Shown here: positions 34,225 to 48,600 of the stretch, in pieces
Layout of the letters: the number at the start of each line of letters is the position of its first letter
Position numbering within the stretch: the first letter of the stretch is position 1
The notes under the pieces: model-generated
What the model was told of the DNA's origin: nothing
The model's database searches: none
The model's input: the letters and a program-made list of their open reading frames with translations, nothing else
Made by a program: the position numbers and the translations under genes
Assembly (NCBI RefSeq): GCF_036373705.1
Contig: NC_089867.1
Coordinates: 27,804,950 to 27,868,949, forward strand
Direction of reading: 5' to 3'
Length of the DNA: 64,000 nucleotides
From: Amia ocellicauda
Lineage: Eukaryota > Chordata > Actinopteri > Amiiformes > Amiidae

Positions 34225-37200
34225 TCAGCTGGGACCCTGAGGCAGGCCCTTGCGCAACAGCGTGGACAGGAAGCTCCCCAGCTCTTCATCCTGAAACACC
34301 AGGGAGTGTTAGACAAACAAAGACATTAACCTCAGACTAAAAGCAGATTTTAAAACATTTATGTATAAAAAAACAAATCAGCAGAAACACAGAGGTTCAT
34401 TTCAAACACATCTGCACCACAATGCCAAGTTTACAACTGAGCTGTTTGTTCTTTTAATGGGGTGGCCATTAAAACATGATGGGACAGCTGTGTGAACACG
34501 GGCTCTGGTCTCTCACTGGCAGTTGTGCGTCTGCAGCTTTGTGTGTTCATCTACCAGACACGCACACGCATACACAGTACACACTGACACACACATGGAC
34601 ACTTTGCAACCTGGTACATTTCAACACATATATATACTTTTGTTTTTAATTACAGATTTGATCTTAATTGAAAGTGTTTCGCTCTCTTTCATGGAAAGAC
34701 AAATTTATAATGACAAACTATAAGTACAATGAGGTTTTCTTTTTGGGTCTTCAGGCCCTGCAGCCCGTTTTTGCTTCGATCATTCATTGCCGAGGTAAAA
34801 TAGTGTTTGTTAACCACCTCCTCTGGCACGCAGAACAACATGGTTCAGTGATTCGATTCTTTACACATGACATCCACGCCCGACATGTCCAAGTTCATCC
34901 CCTGAGGATAATATTACGGAGAGTTTTGAAAGCAGCAGCGAACCACAGAGACAGTATAACTTCTGCTCACGGTTTACAGACAGGGTCTCTGCAGTGGAAC
35001 TGTGGTCTCATTTCCTGTCTTTCACTTTCCTATTCGCTCTCAATGCCCTACAGCAAAACAGCCGCCCTAGTTTTGTGTAGTTCACCAACACATCATAAAG
35101 GAAAATCAGCCCCTTCACTAAAGAGCTCAACTGTAGAAAAGAAAGCTCCATGAACTGCAACAGTGGAGTTTGACAGGAGCGTTGCACTGTGTCTGAGGCC
35201 CGAGGAGAGATTTCAGTCAGGTTTCAATCAAGTGCTAAAGAGAAATGCGATGAATATGGAATTAATCTGTGAAATTAAACACAGTTGGTAAACAACTCAC
35301 AGCTCCTTCAGTTTATTTTCCAATTCAGAATCACGACATTGCAGCAAAACAGAGACGGGATACGATACGGAGAGCCGCGCGGAGCCTCTCGCTGCTGTAA
35401 CAGGACAGGTCAAACAGGTCTGTTTGTCATTGCAACGTTGTGTAATTTTCCAGTAAATTGTGTAAAAAGTCTGTAAACAATGTGCACAAAGTCATTATCA
35501 ACCTCGATCACTGACCACGCTTTTCCACATCTCACAGAACCCTACAGGGCCTTTAATGGCAAAAGTGGAAAAGATAACATAACCCCAACCATCGTCCCAG
35601 TGGACCGGGGGACACGTCGGCAGCCTTCGAGTGCGTCCACACCTGCGCCGAGGGCTTCCCGATCTGGGGAAGGCTGGTGAAATGTTACGGTGCGGGGGGG
35701 CGTAATCAACCCAGAAGGGCTGGAATCTCTTCCGAGTCAAAGCATGCGAGACACGACAGATGACAGGAATTAAAGACTAGGGCGGGCTCTCGGTTTTGAC
35801 TTGAACTGTGTCCAGGTTGTTTCCGTTTAGTTTGAGCGGTTGCTGTTAAAATGGTTTCTCCAGTTTTGATGGTTTCATTCTGGGCAGCTCGGGCACAATG
35901 GCATTCATTTCATTTTGCTGCGATACACAACCTTCTAAATTGGGTGAGTATAAATATAATAAACTACACTTCAAGCTTAAACTTCACCAGTGGAAACGAG
36001 CATTACAAACCGATTGTGTGTGTAATGTGACAGAAGTGTTTATAGATTTAACTTTTGGTCTTTTTAACTCAAAATGAACGGTGTTGTTTTAATTGTAAAA
36101 ACAGTATTGTTCATTAAACTATACTGATCAGTAATGTCTTTCAGCGCTGGTTGAACTGGTGCGCGTGAGCCAGAGGCCAGAACTGGCGACACTGAACGGC
36201 TCGTAGGACAGCGGTTTCCACTGAGCGCTTTCACAAAAATGAGCTGCTCTGTGAAGAGGATTTTCCAATCTGAGGGCATACATGGAAAATAAAGGGTGGA
36301 AATTACAGCACACCCCCCTTGCTGTGACACACAGGCGGAAGACTTCACACACACACACACACGCCCACACTCACACATGCCCACACTGTCGAGTTACATT
36401 ATTTGTCATTTAGCAGACGATCTTATCCAGGGCGACTTACATTTGTACCCATTTATACAGCTGGGCATTTTTAATGGAGCAATCTAAGTGAAGTACCTTG
36501 CTCAAGGGTACAACAGCACTGCCCCCAACCAGGATTTGAACCCACAACCTGCCTAGTGAACTAACCAGCAGAGGAGCACTCAGATGTGTCAGATCTGTCG
36601 CTCAGACTCCCATATAATGCGCTCGTTTCATTTAGAGCACAGAGGAGGTTTTAAAAGTCTTTTACACTCAGTTTTCTGTTCTCAGAGTATCTATTTTTAA
36701 CCTGTCGGCTGCAAACCCCGTTTCCTTTGTGTTACACTAGAGAACAGAGCCCTGCGTTACACCAGTGTGGTTAGCCATTATAGTACTTTGTAGCAAGTGT
36801 TATTTATACCGCCTGAAATGTGTTGACTTCTCATGTCCACTTCTCAAGACTTCCACATTTAAGACTTTATTTCTTCCCATTATATCACATTATTCATGGT
36901 GTATAAAGTTTCCTATGACATACTCTTCAGCAAGAGGAACAACACACCTTTGAAACAGATCAGTTACACTCACTCTTCACTTCAATCTCTGTAAATGTGC
37001 TGGTGGGTCAATTCTCAGTCAGGTTTCAAAGTAATGTCCCTCCTCTGCGTTTATAAATCCAATCACCGCTGTATGGATTCACCGTTTGCACTCATCTTTG
37101 GCTCATGTTTTACATAAAAACCTTGATAGTAACAATGTATTGACGTTAAGATCAGGCAACGAGGGTGTAGGAGCCAAACGCCTTTTGAATTAGGTTTACA

Positions 37201-38709
37201 AAAGGTTATATATGTATTATGAAATATTCTGATGGGCTTTTGTTTCCCATTTGTTGATTGATTATCTGGACACTCGCTGCTGGAGATGCTTGATACTCGC
37301 AGCTTGACCACGCCTATTTTGGGAAGCCAAGACCATATGAGGAAGTGATGGGGAGAACATGGCAGTCCTAGCAGTAGTGGAAGCTACAGTTTTTCAGCCT
37401 CGTCTCCTACTCTAAAACTCTATCCTCCTCCTCCTCCTCTTATCTTTATTTATATATTTAATTACGTTTTCTACGATTACATCACAATGAATTACAGACT
37501 GTACGAATTCATTACAAGTGATGTTTACTAAGAGAAAGACAGCATTTGAAGGAATGGAACACTGAGCCACGAAAGGAAGAACGGGGCGAGTGCGTTGAAC
37601 ATCTACCAACATACTCACCCTCACTTCTCACCCTCACTTCTCACCCTCACTTCTCACCCTCACTTCTCACCCTCACTTCTCACCCTCACTTCTCACCCTC
37701 ACTTCTCACCTGGTAGCTCCAGGAGAGCAGCAGCAGTTTGGTGTTGCTGTCCTCAGCCGCTGAAGACACCTTGATGAGGATGGACTCGACCATGACGGTG
37801 CCATCAGGCAGGTGCTGGATGCTGTACTCCTTCAGGACACTGCGAGAGCCGAGACACGACGCCTCATTAACACATTTGTATAGTACTGTACCTATTAAAT
37901 ATCATAAATACACTAAGTATGGAGTTGATCGCATTTCAAAAAGGGACTTGTTACAGGGCTTCAATGCAGTGCAGTGGGCAGGTCATTCACAGCATCTCAG
38001 AATCCCAGAGCAGTCGTTCTGTAGTGCGGACTGCACACGCTAAAGACGTGTCGAGCCATGAGGAGCTCGATCGCGACACGCAGACACGGCACGAGCGGCT
38101 GACGCGTAAACCAGCAATCTGAGCCGAATGGCCTCATGGGTCACACGTCTCCGGTGCTGAGGATCTCAGTGTTCCCTCTCACTGGGAGCAGCAAGGGGTT
38201 CACATTGCTCCACCAAACCAAGACACACTTCAGGGGTGATCAATCAGAGCCAGGTCAGATGTATGTGAGGCACTAAGCCTTTTCAAGCCTGTTTCAGTTC
38301 AATACACAGGGTTGAATGGCTTGCTCAAACCCACAAGTAATAAGACAGCGCTTCTCGTTACCTCTTGAGGTGTGTGTAGATCCGGGCCAGCGTGTCAGCG
38401 TCGCTGTGGGGGTCCTGCAGCTGGACGCGGCAGGTGAAGCGCAGCTGGTGCTCGCTGAGGCCCAGCTCCTTCAGCGCCTGATCCGGAGAGACCAGCCTCA
38501 GGCTCTGCGCGGGGACAGAGGACATGGGGTCAAAAACACACGCCTCTGCAATGTCACACAGTTTCCAAAGTGTCTGAAACTGCAAGATCTGTGTCCAGAG
38601 ATACGAGGACAAACTGATAAGCTGGCCTTATGATTACATTTCTGATCCATCCCCCCCTGCAGAGCGACTTGTTACAATACATCACTTCATCTTTACACGC
38701 CATTACACG

Positions 38710-38753
<44 letters not shown>

Positions 38754-41700
38754 TCACTGGAGCATTCTGGGTAAAGTACCTCACTCAAGGGAACCACAAC
38801 AGTTGGGAACAGATATGAAATGACATTGCATGTTGTTTGGAAAGCCACATTTCAACTCTAACAGATCGATCTATATTGTATCTAAAGTCCGTGAATTTCA
38901 GCTCTACGGTCCAACACAGGACTGCTGTAATGAGCACAACACTGGGACCCAGTCATTCATGACACACACGGGACCAGCGGTGATTCTAGCCTTTTCCTCG
39001 TTTGAATACCGGGGGTTTACGAAGAGCTGGATCACTCAACTAACGGCAGCAGCACTTTCCACACACAGCGGCTCTGGCTTGGAAATGAACCAGAGCAGTA
39101 ATTAAGATGCGCAGTGAAGCTGAACGAGCAGCCCAGTGTGCTGCGGTGGAGGACTGCTGAAGGCTGGCCCCACGTGTGAGAAACAGGACGCGGAGACCAC
39201 CGTGGCGCTGCAGTGTGCAGTGTGAGCGGCGGACATGGTACAGCGAGAGCAACGTGCCGGGCGCCCCATCACTGCCTCCTTCGCCCACCCGATGACAGAG
39301 TGCTCGACTGAAACAGACCCACGAAGACCCGTCCCCTCCGGAGCGCGGATATGGGGAGGAGGAAATGAGGCGTGTGCGTGGCACTCACACTGTCCTTCAT
39401 GATGAGGGTCCCGTGCATCGGTCTGGGCTTCTTGGGGTCGGGCAACGGGCCTGCAGAGCAACAACAACACCTGCGTTACTTTATGGCACACAGAAGCCAC
39501 TGTATAAAAAACAATTGTTATTGTTCCATACCAGCGGTCACTATTACGACAATCTATGGATAATAAAGGAACACTAAGGATAAAATGAAGGACTCAACAT
39601 ATTTATTCTGTTCTTGTCTGGACATCATAATCGTGATTAGGGGTTCTGATTGTACTGTGCATTTGACGCCGGTCACTATAATTGAGGCCAGTGATCAGAC
39701 GCCTGGCCTCCAGTCAGAGTTACAGTAACAAGTTCTCATGTCTGAGACGATGTGAACAGATTCATTCAAACCCAGTCCTTAGCGCTGATGTTTCTGCAGT
39801 CAGCGAACGACCAGTCCAGACGCGTCTGACACCAGAGGAGAAGCGGCAATGTGGACAGTGAACTGAGTAACCAGGTCATAAGATGTCAACACATCACACT
39901 GTGGTTTTTATTTCAGTATTAGAGGATCATAGCTTTCCGATTTCTGCTTTGTTTTCATGTTGTTGGAGACATGCACAATTCATGGCCCTGTGATATACGA
40001 GTGCAGAGTTGCGCTCCTACCCCCCAGAGCCGCCTCCCTCTTCAGCAGGCTCAGCGAGATGTCCACCGGCACGTTGGGGTTGGTGATCATGGTTGACGTC
40101 TCTCCGTTGGCCGGCATGAAGCAGTTTATGCCTGTGGTGGCAAGACGAGAACACTTGTTCTTAGTTCTCCATTTTAAACACACACACACACACACATATA
40201 TATATACATACTCACACAACACACACTAGGGCTGTGCTAAAAAAAAAAAATGATATGGCAATATATCATGACATACTCCTTGCTGATGCGCACATCGATG
40301 CAGATGCTACTGTATCGATACGGCAGCAAATGCTGTGGCGGCAGTTTTGAAAAAGAAACATCACCTATGGTGTAGTGCACAATAAAGCAAAGAGCAGTCC
40401 ACATGACAGAAACATGTCTCAATTCAAAACAAATATTCAAGCATGGATGAAAAACTATCCACTGCCGGCAAAACTGAAGGCAAAGATATGGGAGCATTTG
40501 GGATTTTTGCAAACACCAGGGGCCGGTTGTACTAACAGAATCAGAAAGCAGGATCGGATCCGGGCTCACTGGATCCGGATCATGAAAAGGCGCTGTACGA
40601 AGCAGATCAAGATCTGGCTCCGCTGATCCGAGTGTTTGATCCGATTATTAAGCAGTGTGTGCGGTGACTCAGCAGTTTCCCATTGACACGAACCAGCTCG
40701 TCCCTCACTGGTGCAGCTGTTTAAACATCTACCGCTCTCATGACTCAATGACAACCATAAACCTTTCACAAAACTATACTGTGCTATTGCTGAAGAGTTT
40801 ATTAATGAATTAAGCTTAGCTGTTCACTACGTTTCCCAATGCGTGTCAATGTCCGTGTGCTTATCATTGCCACTGTATCCGACACGATCATTTGTAGTCC
40901 ATCATCCGAGAAGTTATCTGTCAAGGACAGGGCACATTGGATCAGTTAAACCTCACAAACTACACAACCTTTCCAGTGTCTTGCACTGGTGTGCGTTTCT
41001 TTAACTCCCCAACTACAAAAATTATATTATAATAATTAGACAGTAATCAATTGTATTTATAACGTGCTTTTCTCAAACGTCAATATCCAAACCAGACAAG
41101 ATCAAACAAGCAACCCCACAGTAGCAAGTCAAGAGTATTTAAAAAAAAAAAAAAACTTCCACCTAAGAGAGATCCTTAAAAGCTTTTTAAAAATGTGAGT
41201 TTTAAGAAATGTCTCAACTATGGAGTATAGGGGCGCTTCTCAAAGCATTGCACAGCCCTGGAGCTGCTACAGTAGTTTGCAATGGGGGTGCTGGAGAAAT
41301 AAGAGCTTTTACATATTTTATTACAATAATGTAAATATATACAACCCTAATCGCACACAAACTACACCTAACCATAAAGACACAATAGCACAATACACGG
41401 TTCAAGTCAAATCGGTTCAAATTGAAAGTGCAAATCACATTTGAAAGTCACATTTTTGTTGTTTATCTGTGCTTAACCAGACTTCTCTACATCGATAATG
41501 TTTCCGATTTACTGAAACCTGCCAGTTGCAAAATATCTCAACGCTAAACGCAGCTCTGACTATTTTGGTAAGGCATGACTGTACTTCGATGTAGCTCCTA
41601 AAACAGGATCAGTTATGTCTGTGAGGTTAAATATGCATCATGCTGTTAATCAATACCACTTTCATGCGTCTTCCTCCTGATATTCCTCTAAAGGGTGTTG

Positions 41701-42584
41701 CCTGTCTTTAAATACTCGGGTCTGTGAGTTTGACGTCTGAGAACTAGATGAAGTCTACAGAGTTCCTGCACTTTAAGAAGTCGGATCAAGCTTTGATCGT
41801 GCTCAAAAGCAGGATCATTTTTGAGCTCAGATTGAGCCCCGATCCCTTTAGCACAACACAATTGAGATAAAGATTGGATCCCATTAGTACAACCCACCCC
41901 AGTTGGTGGAGGGAGCACCAGGCTGCTTTCCCCTTACTGTCTAACTTAGCTAGAAATACCCTCTGCATCCCAGGTACAAATGTAGCCGCAGAGAGGGTGT
42001 TCCCCACCGCTGGAGACAGTTACAGCCCAGAGAAGTGCTCCGAAACCTGAGCATGCTGATCAACTATTTCTGCACACAAATCTGAAAACATGTGAAGCCT
42101 TAGATGCCAGTACAAGGCCACTTTTAAGTTTGTTACAACAGTTTTATGTATTATTATTTTATTTTATTTTTATAAAAGAACTGATATGTCAGGTGGACAT
42201 TCTTAGAGCAAATAGAAGTGCACATAAAGTCAAGTGAAACCAAAATATTATTGTTGCATCAAAAAACTAAGAGAGACAACAGAAAAGGCCATTTTGAGTT
42301 TAAAAATTTAAGAATATTTTTTGCATTTATTAATAACTCTGGGATTAGAAACAGAATCTTTTATTTTACTTTTAAGATCTCTGTGGGCCTGAATTTTAAG
42401 TGTTTTTAGCTGTGCGATCCTTAAGGCTTTGCCTTTGCTTTATACAGAATATTAAAGAACAACTGTTGTAGTAAATTCTGTGTAGGACATGGTCATTATT
42501 CAAAATCAACGTGTATCGCGATACATATCATGGCCTCTATCTATCTATATCAATATATCATATTGTGAGGGCAATACCCAGCCC

Positions 42585-42622
<38 letters not shown>

Positions 42623-45600
42623 AAAGTGCTAGACGAGTCGGGCTCTGGGTGGAGAATAAATACATATATATATATAAATGTCTTGGACCCACACTCCATG
42701 CTGTTGCCTTATCTGCGTATAAAGGGGAGATCCCTGTATGAGACTCGGTACCCAACAACAGGAACAGCCACAGTGAGATCACCCTCATCCCCACTGGGAG
42801 CTGCACACTTACTGAACTCCTGCTCAATCTTGTCCTTGAGGAACTCCATCTTCTTGGCCTCCCCGTGCACCAGCAGCACACTGCGGGGCTCCGCCATGCG
42901 GATCAGCTGCATGATGCCCTTGGCGTCGGCGTGGGCGCTGAAGGACATGTACTCCACCTGCATCTTCACCTCCAGCTGCAACGACACACGAGGAGCAGAG
43001 TGAACCACCCTTCAACACTTCCTGACTGTCTAACGGTGCTGTGACGTGGCTGTGATCATGCTGGAAAGGCTCTGACGTGATCTGAAGACCAGGGTCATGT
43101 ACAGCGACTGTATATCTGTCATGATCTCTAAAAGCACGACCCCTCAGTCTGTCCTGAGGAGCTGCGTTGGTCAGGCCTCCCGAGTCAAACTGAAGATGCC
43201 ACATATTAGTCAATGATGACACTATCTTTACAGCTCGTTATCTGAACAATTCTTTACTAAACGAAACCCCAGACCCCGTGTCCTGATCGCTCCCATCCGT
43301 CCTCACCACTTGTCTTCCCTCCATCTCCAGCTTCTTCTGCCCACTCAGGACCTTGTGTCCCACGGTGCCTTGCACACAGTATCCAGGCATGATGACCTGC
43401 GGCGAGAGCATGGGGTTCAAGTTTCCAGACACACAATCAAGTGCAAGAGATCACTTTCAATGACAGAGGAGAAGAAAATCAAGCCAAGCCCACAAAACCC
43501 ACTGAAAACAGTTATAGATCATAGAGCTAGTTTTGATAAATTAAATAAGTGAACTAAACAGGGTCTGTCCGAGTGGTGGAATCTGTGAATCTGCATTAGA
43601 CTGGAGATCACTGATTCAGTACCTGATACACTGAGGTGTTCACAGTAATTTATCTGCATTTCTGAAGTATCCCAAAGTAAATGTTAAAACAGGGAAGGTA
43701 TGAAATTGCCAGTTAGTGGTAGAACCTCCACCCACAAAGCGGCTTCTCTGGTAGTCTCTCCGATGGCACATACTGAGCTGGGGGACACTGCTGAGAGATA
43801 AGATGCTGAACTGAACCCCCTTGGCATCTCACCATGTTCTTTTCATTCCCAGCCCATTTCTTGAAGATCTGCAGTGACTGTCCGGCGTGGAGCATCCCTG
43901 GCGTCGCAAAGACCACCTAGCAAAGCAGGCAGAGACCCCATTACATCATTGAGCAGAAATCTGCGAACCCCACACTCGCCCATTTAAACCCAATTCCCAA
44001 ATACTTCTGCACTGGATGTTAATCGTCTTGAAAGAGCTGAAATGCCGAGATGTCAGTTGGTCAATCCGCAGCCCCACGCTTTAAACACAAGACCTACGGA
44101 TATAAAACTGATCGTTCTTTACCATCGGCCCGGGGTTGTCGGCGTACGATCGGTCGAACGCCTTGATGTGCTTGAACTCGAACATGTTCCTCTGGACAAA
44201 CGTCTTGCGGATCTTCTGGTTGGTCCACGTGATGAAGAGCTTGTAGTAGTGGTTGGCTTTCTCCGTCAAGCCCGTGGAGAAATAGATGGGCGCTTTCAGA
44301 TTCATCCTCTCCCTGTTCCAAGGGAGACAGTAAGCATTTGCGTCAATGACTTTGAAAACTATTCATTCTCAGACATTTGCAGTCTCTCGGTTCAATTGCA
44401 GAATTCAATAAACTCTGAAATAAGTTGTGTAAATGACAAATAATTACAGCTAATTGAACAACACACTTTAAACTGAAACACCTTAAAATGAAGGTGTGAA
44501 TAATTCTGACAACTGTACATCAGATTTTAACCAGAACTTCCTTGGCACAGTGTACACATGTATTTCAGATATAGATACAAAAAGACAGTTTACCAAAACG
44601 TTTCCAGGAGAATACAGAGTTCCTGCGCTCTTCCCAAAGCAAAGACAGGGATGAGAACCTGCAGAAACAGGACAGAGAGGGACTGATGAACAACAATAAT
44701 TTATTAATTCATATTCGATTAACTGCAATCCTATTACACAATGTTTTGGTTTCTTAAAAATATCAAACGGTCACATGACCAATCACTTTGATAGTCCAAT
44801 ATTAATCCTTAGTTCATTTCTTCGCCAGCAATGCTCAGATGAATAGGCGAGTGGCTCAGTAAAGTAATTAACCAGAGCTCTCTTATTTATGGATAATATT
44901 TCTATCGCAATGATGTACAACTACAAATAAGTAGATCATGAACATATTCAGGTAGAACTTGTGTTTCAATACTAAAGACGACTTGGATTTCAAATTAATT
45001 TAATGTAAAAATGTCAGGCATCAGATTTAAAGGCATAACTATATCTACAGATAAACCCCGATGACACAGTGGACAGAAGACCACAAGAAAGTTCCTGAGT
45101 GAGGAGCCACTCCAACCCCTCATTCTCATTCAGTGGCTACAGTAGTCAAGAGATCCCAGAATCGGGCCCAGTCTGTTCACTACTCTGAACACATTTAAAA
45201 CCAGTTTCTCATTATTTTCCCCGGTCCTTGTGTCTGCCCCCCCAACACCCAGGTCAGGTCTCTCCAGCAGTGCTGCGATGGGATGGGTTTGCCTCCGGGG
45301 CGAGACCAGCTCTAGCCTGCGTACCTTCCCTCCGCGCTCCACCGTCTCGTGCACCTTCTTGAGGAAGTCTCGCTCTCGGCAGCGCTTCGAGTCCCTGATG
45401 GTGGTGGCATACGTGGACTCGGAGATCATGATGTCCGGGCGACACTTATCGATCCAGGCGGCCCTGAGAGAGAGAGGTAGGAGGAGACCATTGTATACCG
45501 GGCGACAAGCAGAGCCGCTTGGACATCACACAGAACGTCGAGACTAAAGACTGACGGATGGGTCCAAGAAAGACATTTTCAACATTTCTCTAAATTATTA

Positions 45601-48600
45601 TTTACTATGAGCTTCTCCCTTCATAATGGAAACAAGATCACCTGGTTAAAACAATTCAAACAATAACAGCATAGGCCAAACACATATCAACATAAACACA
45701 TAATTACAAGTAATTAACAAATAATAATGACCAGCATCATTCCAGAATGTCAATTTAAACAATGCCTACAATGAGAAATGAGCTGCATGTTATATAATTT
45801 ATATATATATATTTTATACACACACACACACACACACTTATACCTACCCCAGGTGTCTGTCTGGTGTCATATTATAATCCCCCTGAAGGAATAAGGTAGA
45901 AGATGTCAGTACCTGGGCAGCTCAAGTCACCTCTTTACAGACACAACGATAAGCAATCAACAATGGATCTTGAGAGGCAGATCAAGCAAGCCCCTGAGGT
46001 CAGTTTTTACACAGTACAAGCCTGTCTATTCCCAGAGGGGGTGGTTTACAGAGTGAAATCACCAATCACCCCCCAGTTAGAGAAAGTCCACCACAGAACC
46101 AAACGTTCAATCTTCATGAGAGGAAGCCACCAATCAATCAATGAAAACCAAAATATTATGGTTGATGTAAGAAACAGTAATGATAATAATGCTGTTTCAT
46201 TTATTACAAAAGCCAAAATGCTGTCATTAGCCATCACTGAACCCCTTGACATGAACTGTGTTTGTACAGAGGAAGAAACAGGCTTTTATTTTACTTAATT
46301 GCTTCTCAGCAGGAGACGAATCCTATGATTATAGATCTGTGGTGCGATATCAAACATGAACCAAGGCTGGGCCCTGTGTCGGTTCATGATGCTCCCGTTT
46401 TGAATGGCGGCTCATTCTCAGCCTCATGTTGATAATTGTGTTGCCCTCATCAAAGCTCTGAGGAGACGGACCTCAATCAAACGGCAGAGCAATAGTCCTG
46501 CACCAAGAGATGCACTATTGACCCTGTCATGTGCTGTGAGGCGGCTCTCTCAAGTTCACTGCGATGGTTCAGTGAGGGATTGCTTAATAAAACACAAGGG
46601 GAACGAGATATGAAATTGTCTAGTCAGCTATAATTAATAAATCAATGCTGTGTATACTTCAGTTGTAAATATGGGCAGAAAAGCCCAGTACTATACTCAC
46701 AGTGTAGACCACGGATTCGGAGCCCACTTTGATCTGCACCATGGCGGCTCCCAGGACGTGCCCTGCGTAGTACGCTTTGATCTCCAGGTCATCATCCACC
46801 TGCACAGAAAACACACTGCATTACAACATGGTTATCAACATGGACAACAAGCACGTCAGGACGATTTTTGCGAATATGTTTAATTTCTCTCACTTCCAAT
46901 AAGTCAGTTCTCTCACTGTGTTATGTTCTCAACCACAACTTCAGATGCAGATGTGCTCTAGTGAAAAATGACTACATCTGAAATGCAAGTCGTAATAAAC
47001 GCTCTAGTATCTCCTTTTTATGGGCTTTCGACAGATGTATTGGAGACAGACCTGCACGGTCTGGTGGAGGTTTATCGCCACCACTTTCTTCATGCAGTCC
47101 TTGATCATCTGTGAGGTGAAGAAGTTGGTCTCGCCCTTCTTGTCCACCGTGATCTTGCGGTAGTCCTCCAGCAGGATAGGGCAGATGGCCTTGGTGGGGT
47201 GGGTCATGTATATGGGCCCGTCATAGCCCACCATCTCGCTCATGTAGGGCAGGGCCCCACAGTGGTCCAGGTGGAAGTGGCTGGGGGAGAAACGAGGGCA
47301 ATACAGGTCTAGTCTTTGATTGGAAAGAGGAAATGGACTGGATTGTTCAGGAAATTAATATCTGGATCTGTCTTGATTTTCAAATTTAACCAAAGCAACC
47401 AGCTGATCATTTTTAAACCTTGCTTTGACATGCATCACTCAGAACTTAATTGTAAAGTCAAACGTATCGTTCCTTGCTTCCTTTCAAAGTGCATTACATT
47501 ACTGAGTCACTTGAGAAAATAAGGTCACAAAATAAAATATATTACATTGTCATTTCAACAAATACATTCATGGTTCCATTTCGCAATTCTCTTGTAAATG
47601 CCTGCAGTGAAAACAAATACGATCACATCTGACTGTTCAGAGATCTCAAACCTTCATCCTACATTCATATTCATTTTCATTTCCAGGTTTCAATTCACTG
47701 TCTCACTTTTGATTTCAACACATTTTTCCATTAATGATGTTTTATAATGAACCCAGATTAGAGGGTGATCACGAACGTCTCATCTACAAAACCACAAACC
47801 TTATGATGACACAATCCAGGAACTCTGTGAGTCGGTCATTTTGAGTAATGTAGGAGAAATCTGGGAATCGCCGCTGAGAAAACAAGAAACAAAATCACAT
47901 CTATTATAAATGCCTTTTCAAATATTCTCTGGTTTTATTTATTTCAAGATACACTAATCCCGCAGCTGGGACCCTCACCATGGAGGGGAACAGGAAATGA
48001 ACACACACACCTGAAAGTTTCATTGCTAGAGAAGCGATAAAGGCCTCTTGATAGAAACGCCTGGATAACACTGTCTCGAGGGGAGGCTAATGAAGGTCAC
48101 AGCCGCACAATGCCACTGGCAAGTGCATGAGATCATCAATAATGGAACAGTGCACACAATTAACAGCACTTTATTTTATGCATCTTACACTGAGTACTGG
48201 TACTACTCAGTTGTTGACTTCCAATTATAAAGTTTGCCACAGTCAGAAACGCATGAATTCAACTGCATTTCATGTGGAAAGAGTTAACCATATGTTAACC
48301 TTGTGTTTATGTTCATATTAAGTCAGCCATTCATTAATTTCATAGCTGTGACAGAACTTATCGGTTTGTTCAGTTGCATTAAAATCGGGGTTGCAGTAAA
48401 GCCAGCTCACATCATCGTTGAAGCCCATGTGCATCCCACAGTCCAGCATGACGTTCTTCCCACCGATGGAAACCAGGATGCAGCTCCGGCCAACATCCTG
48501 CCCAGCGCCTGCACGGATGAGCAGATTTCACACAGCGGATCGTGAGTCTATAACTCTCTCAAAGATTTCATTAGAAGCACAGACAGTTGAAGATAATTGA

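Noticed and set aside
43559-43630. Stretch resembling a serine-type tRNA start (gtccgagtggtgg)
   Set aside because: No acceptor-stem pairing, no proper T-loop and no intact cloverleaf could be drawn; it sits in an ints11 intron.
45903-46298. 131-codon ORF in an ints11 intron
   Set aside because: It lacks splice context, domain or family similarity; AT-rich intron sequence.
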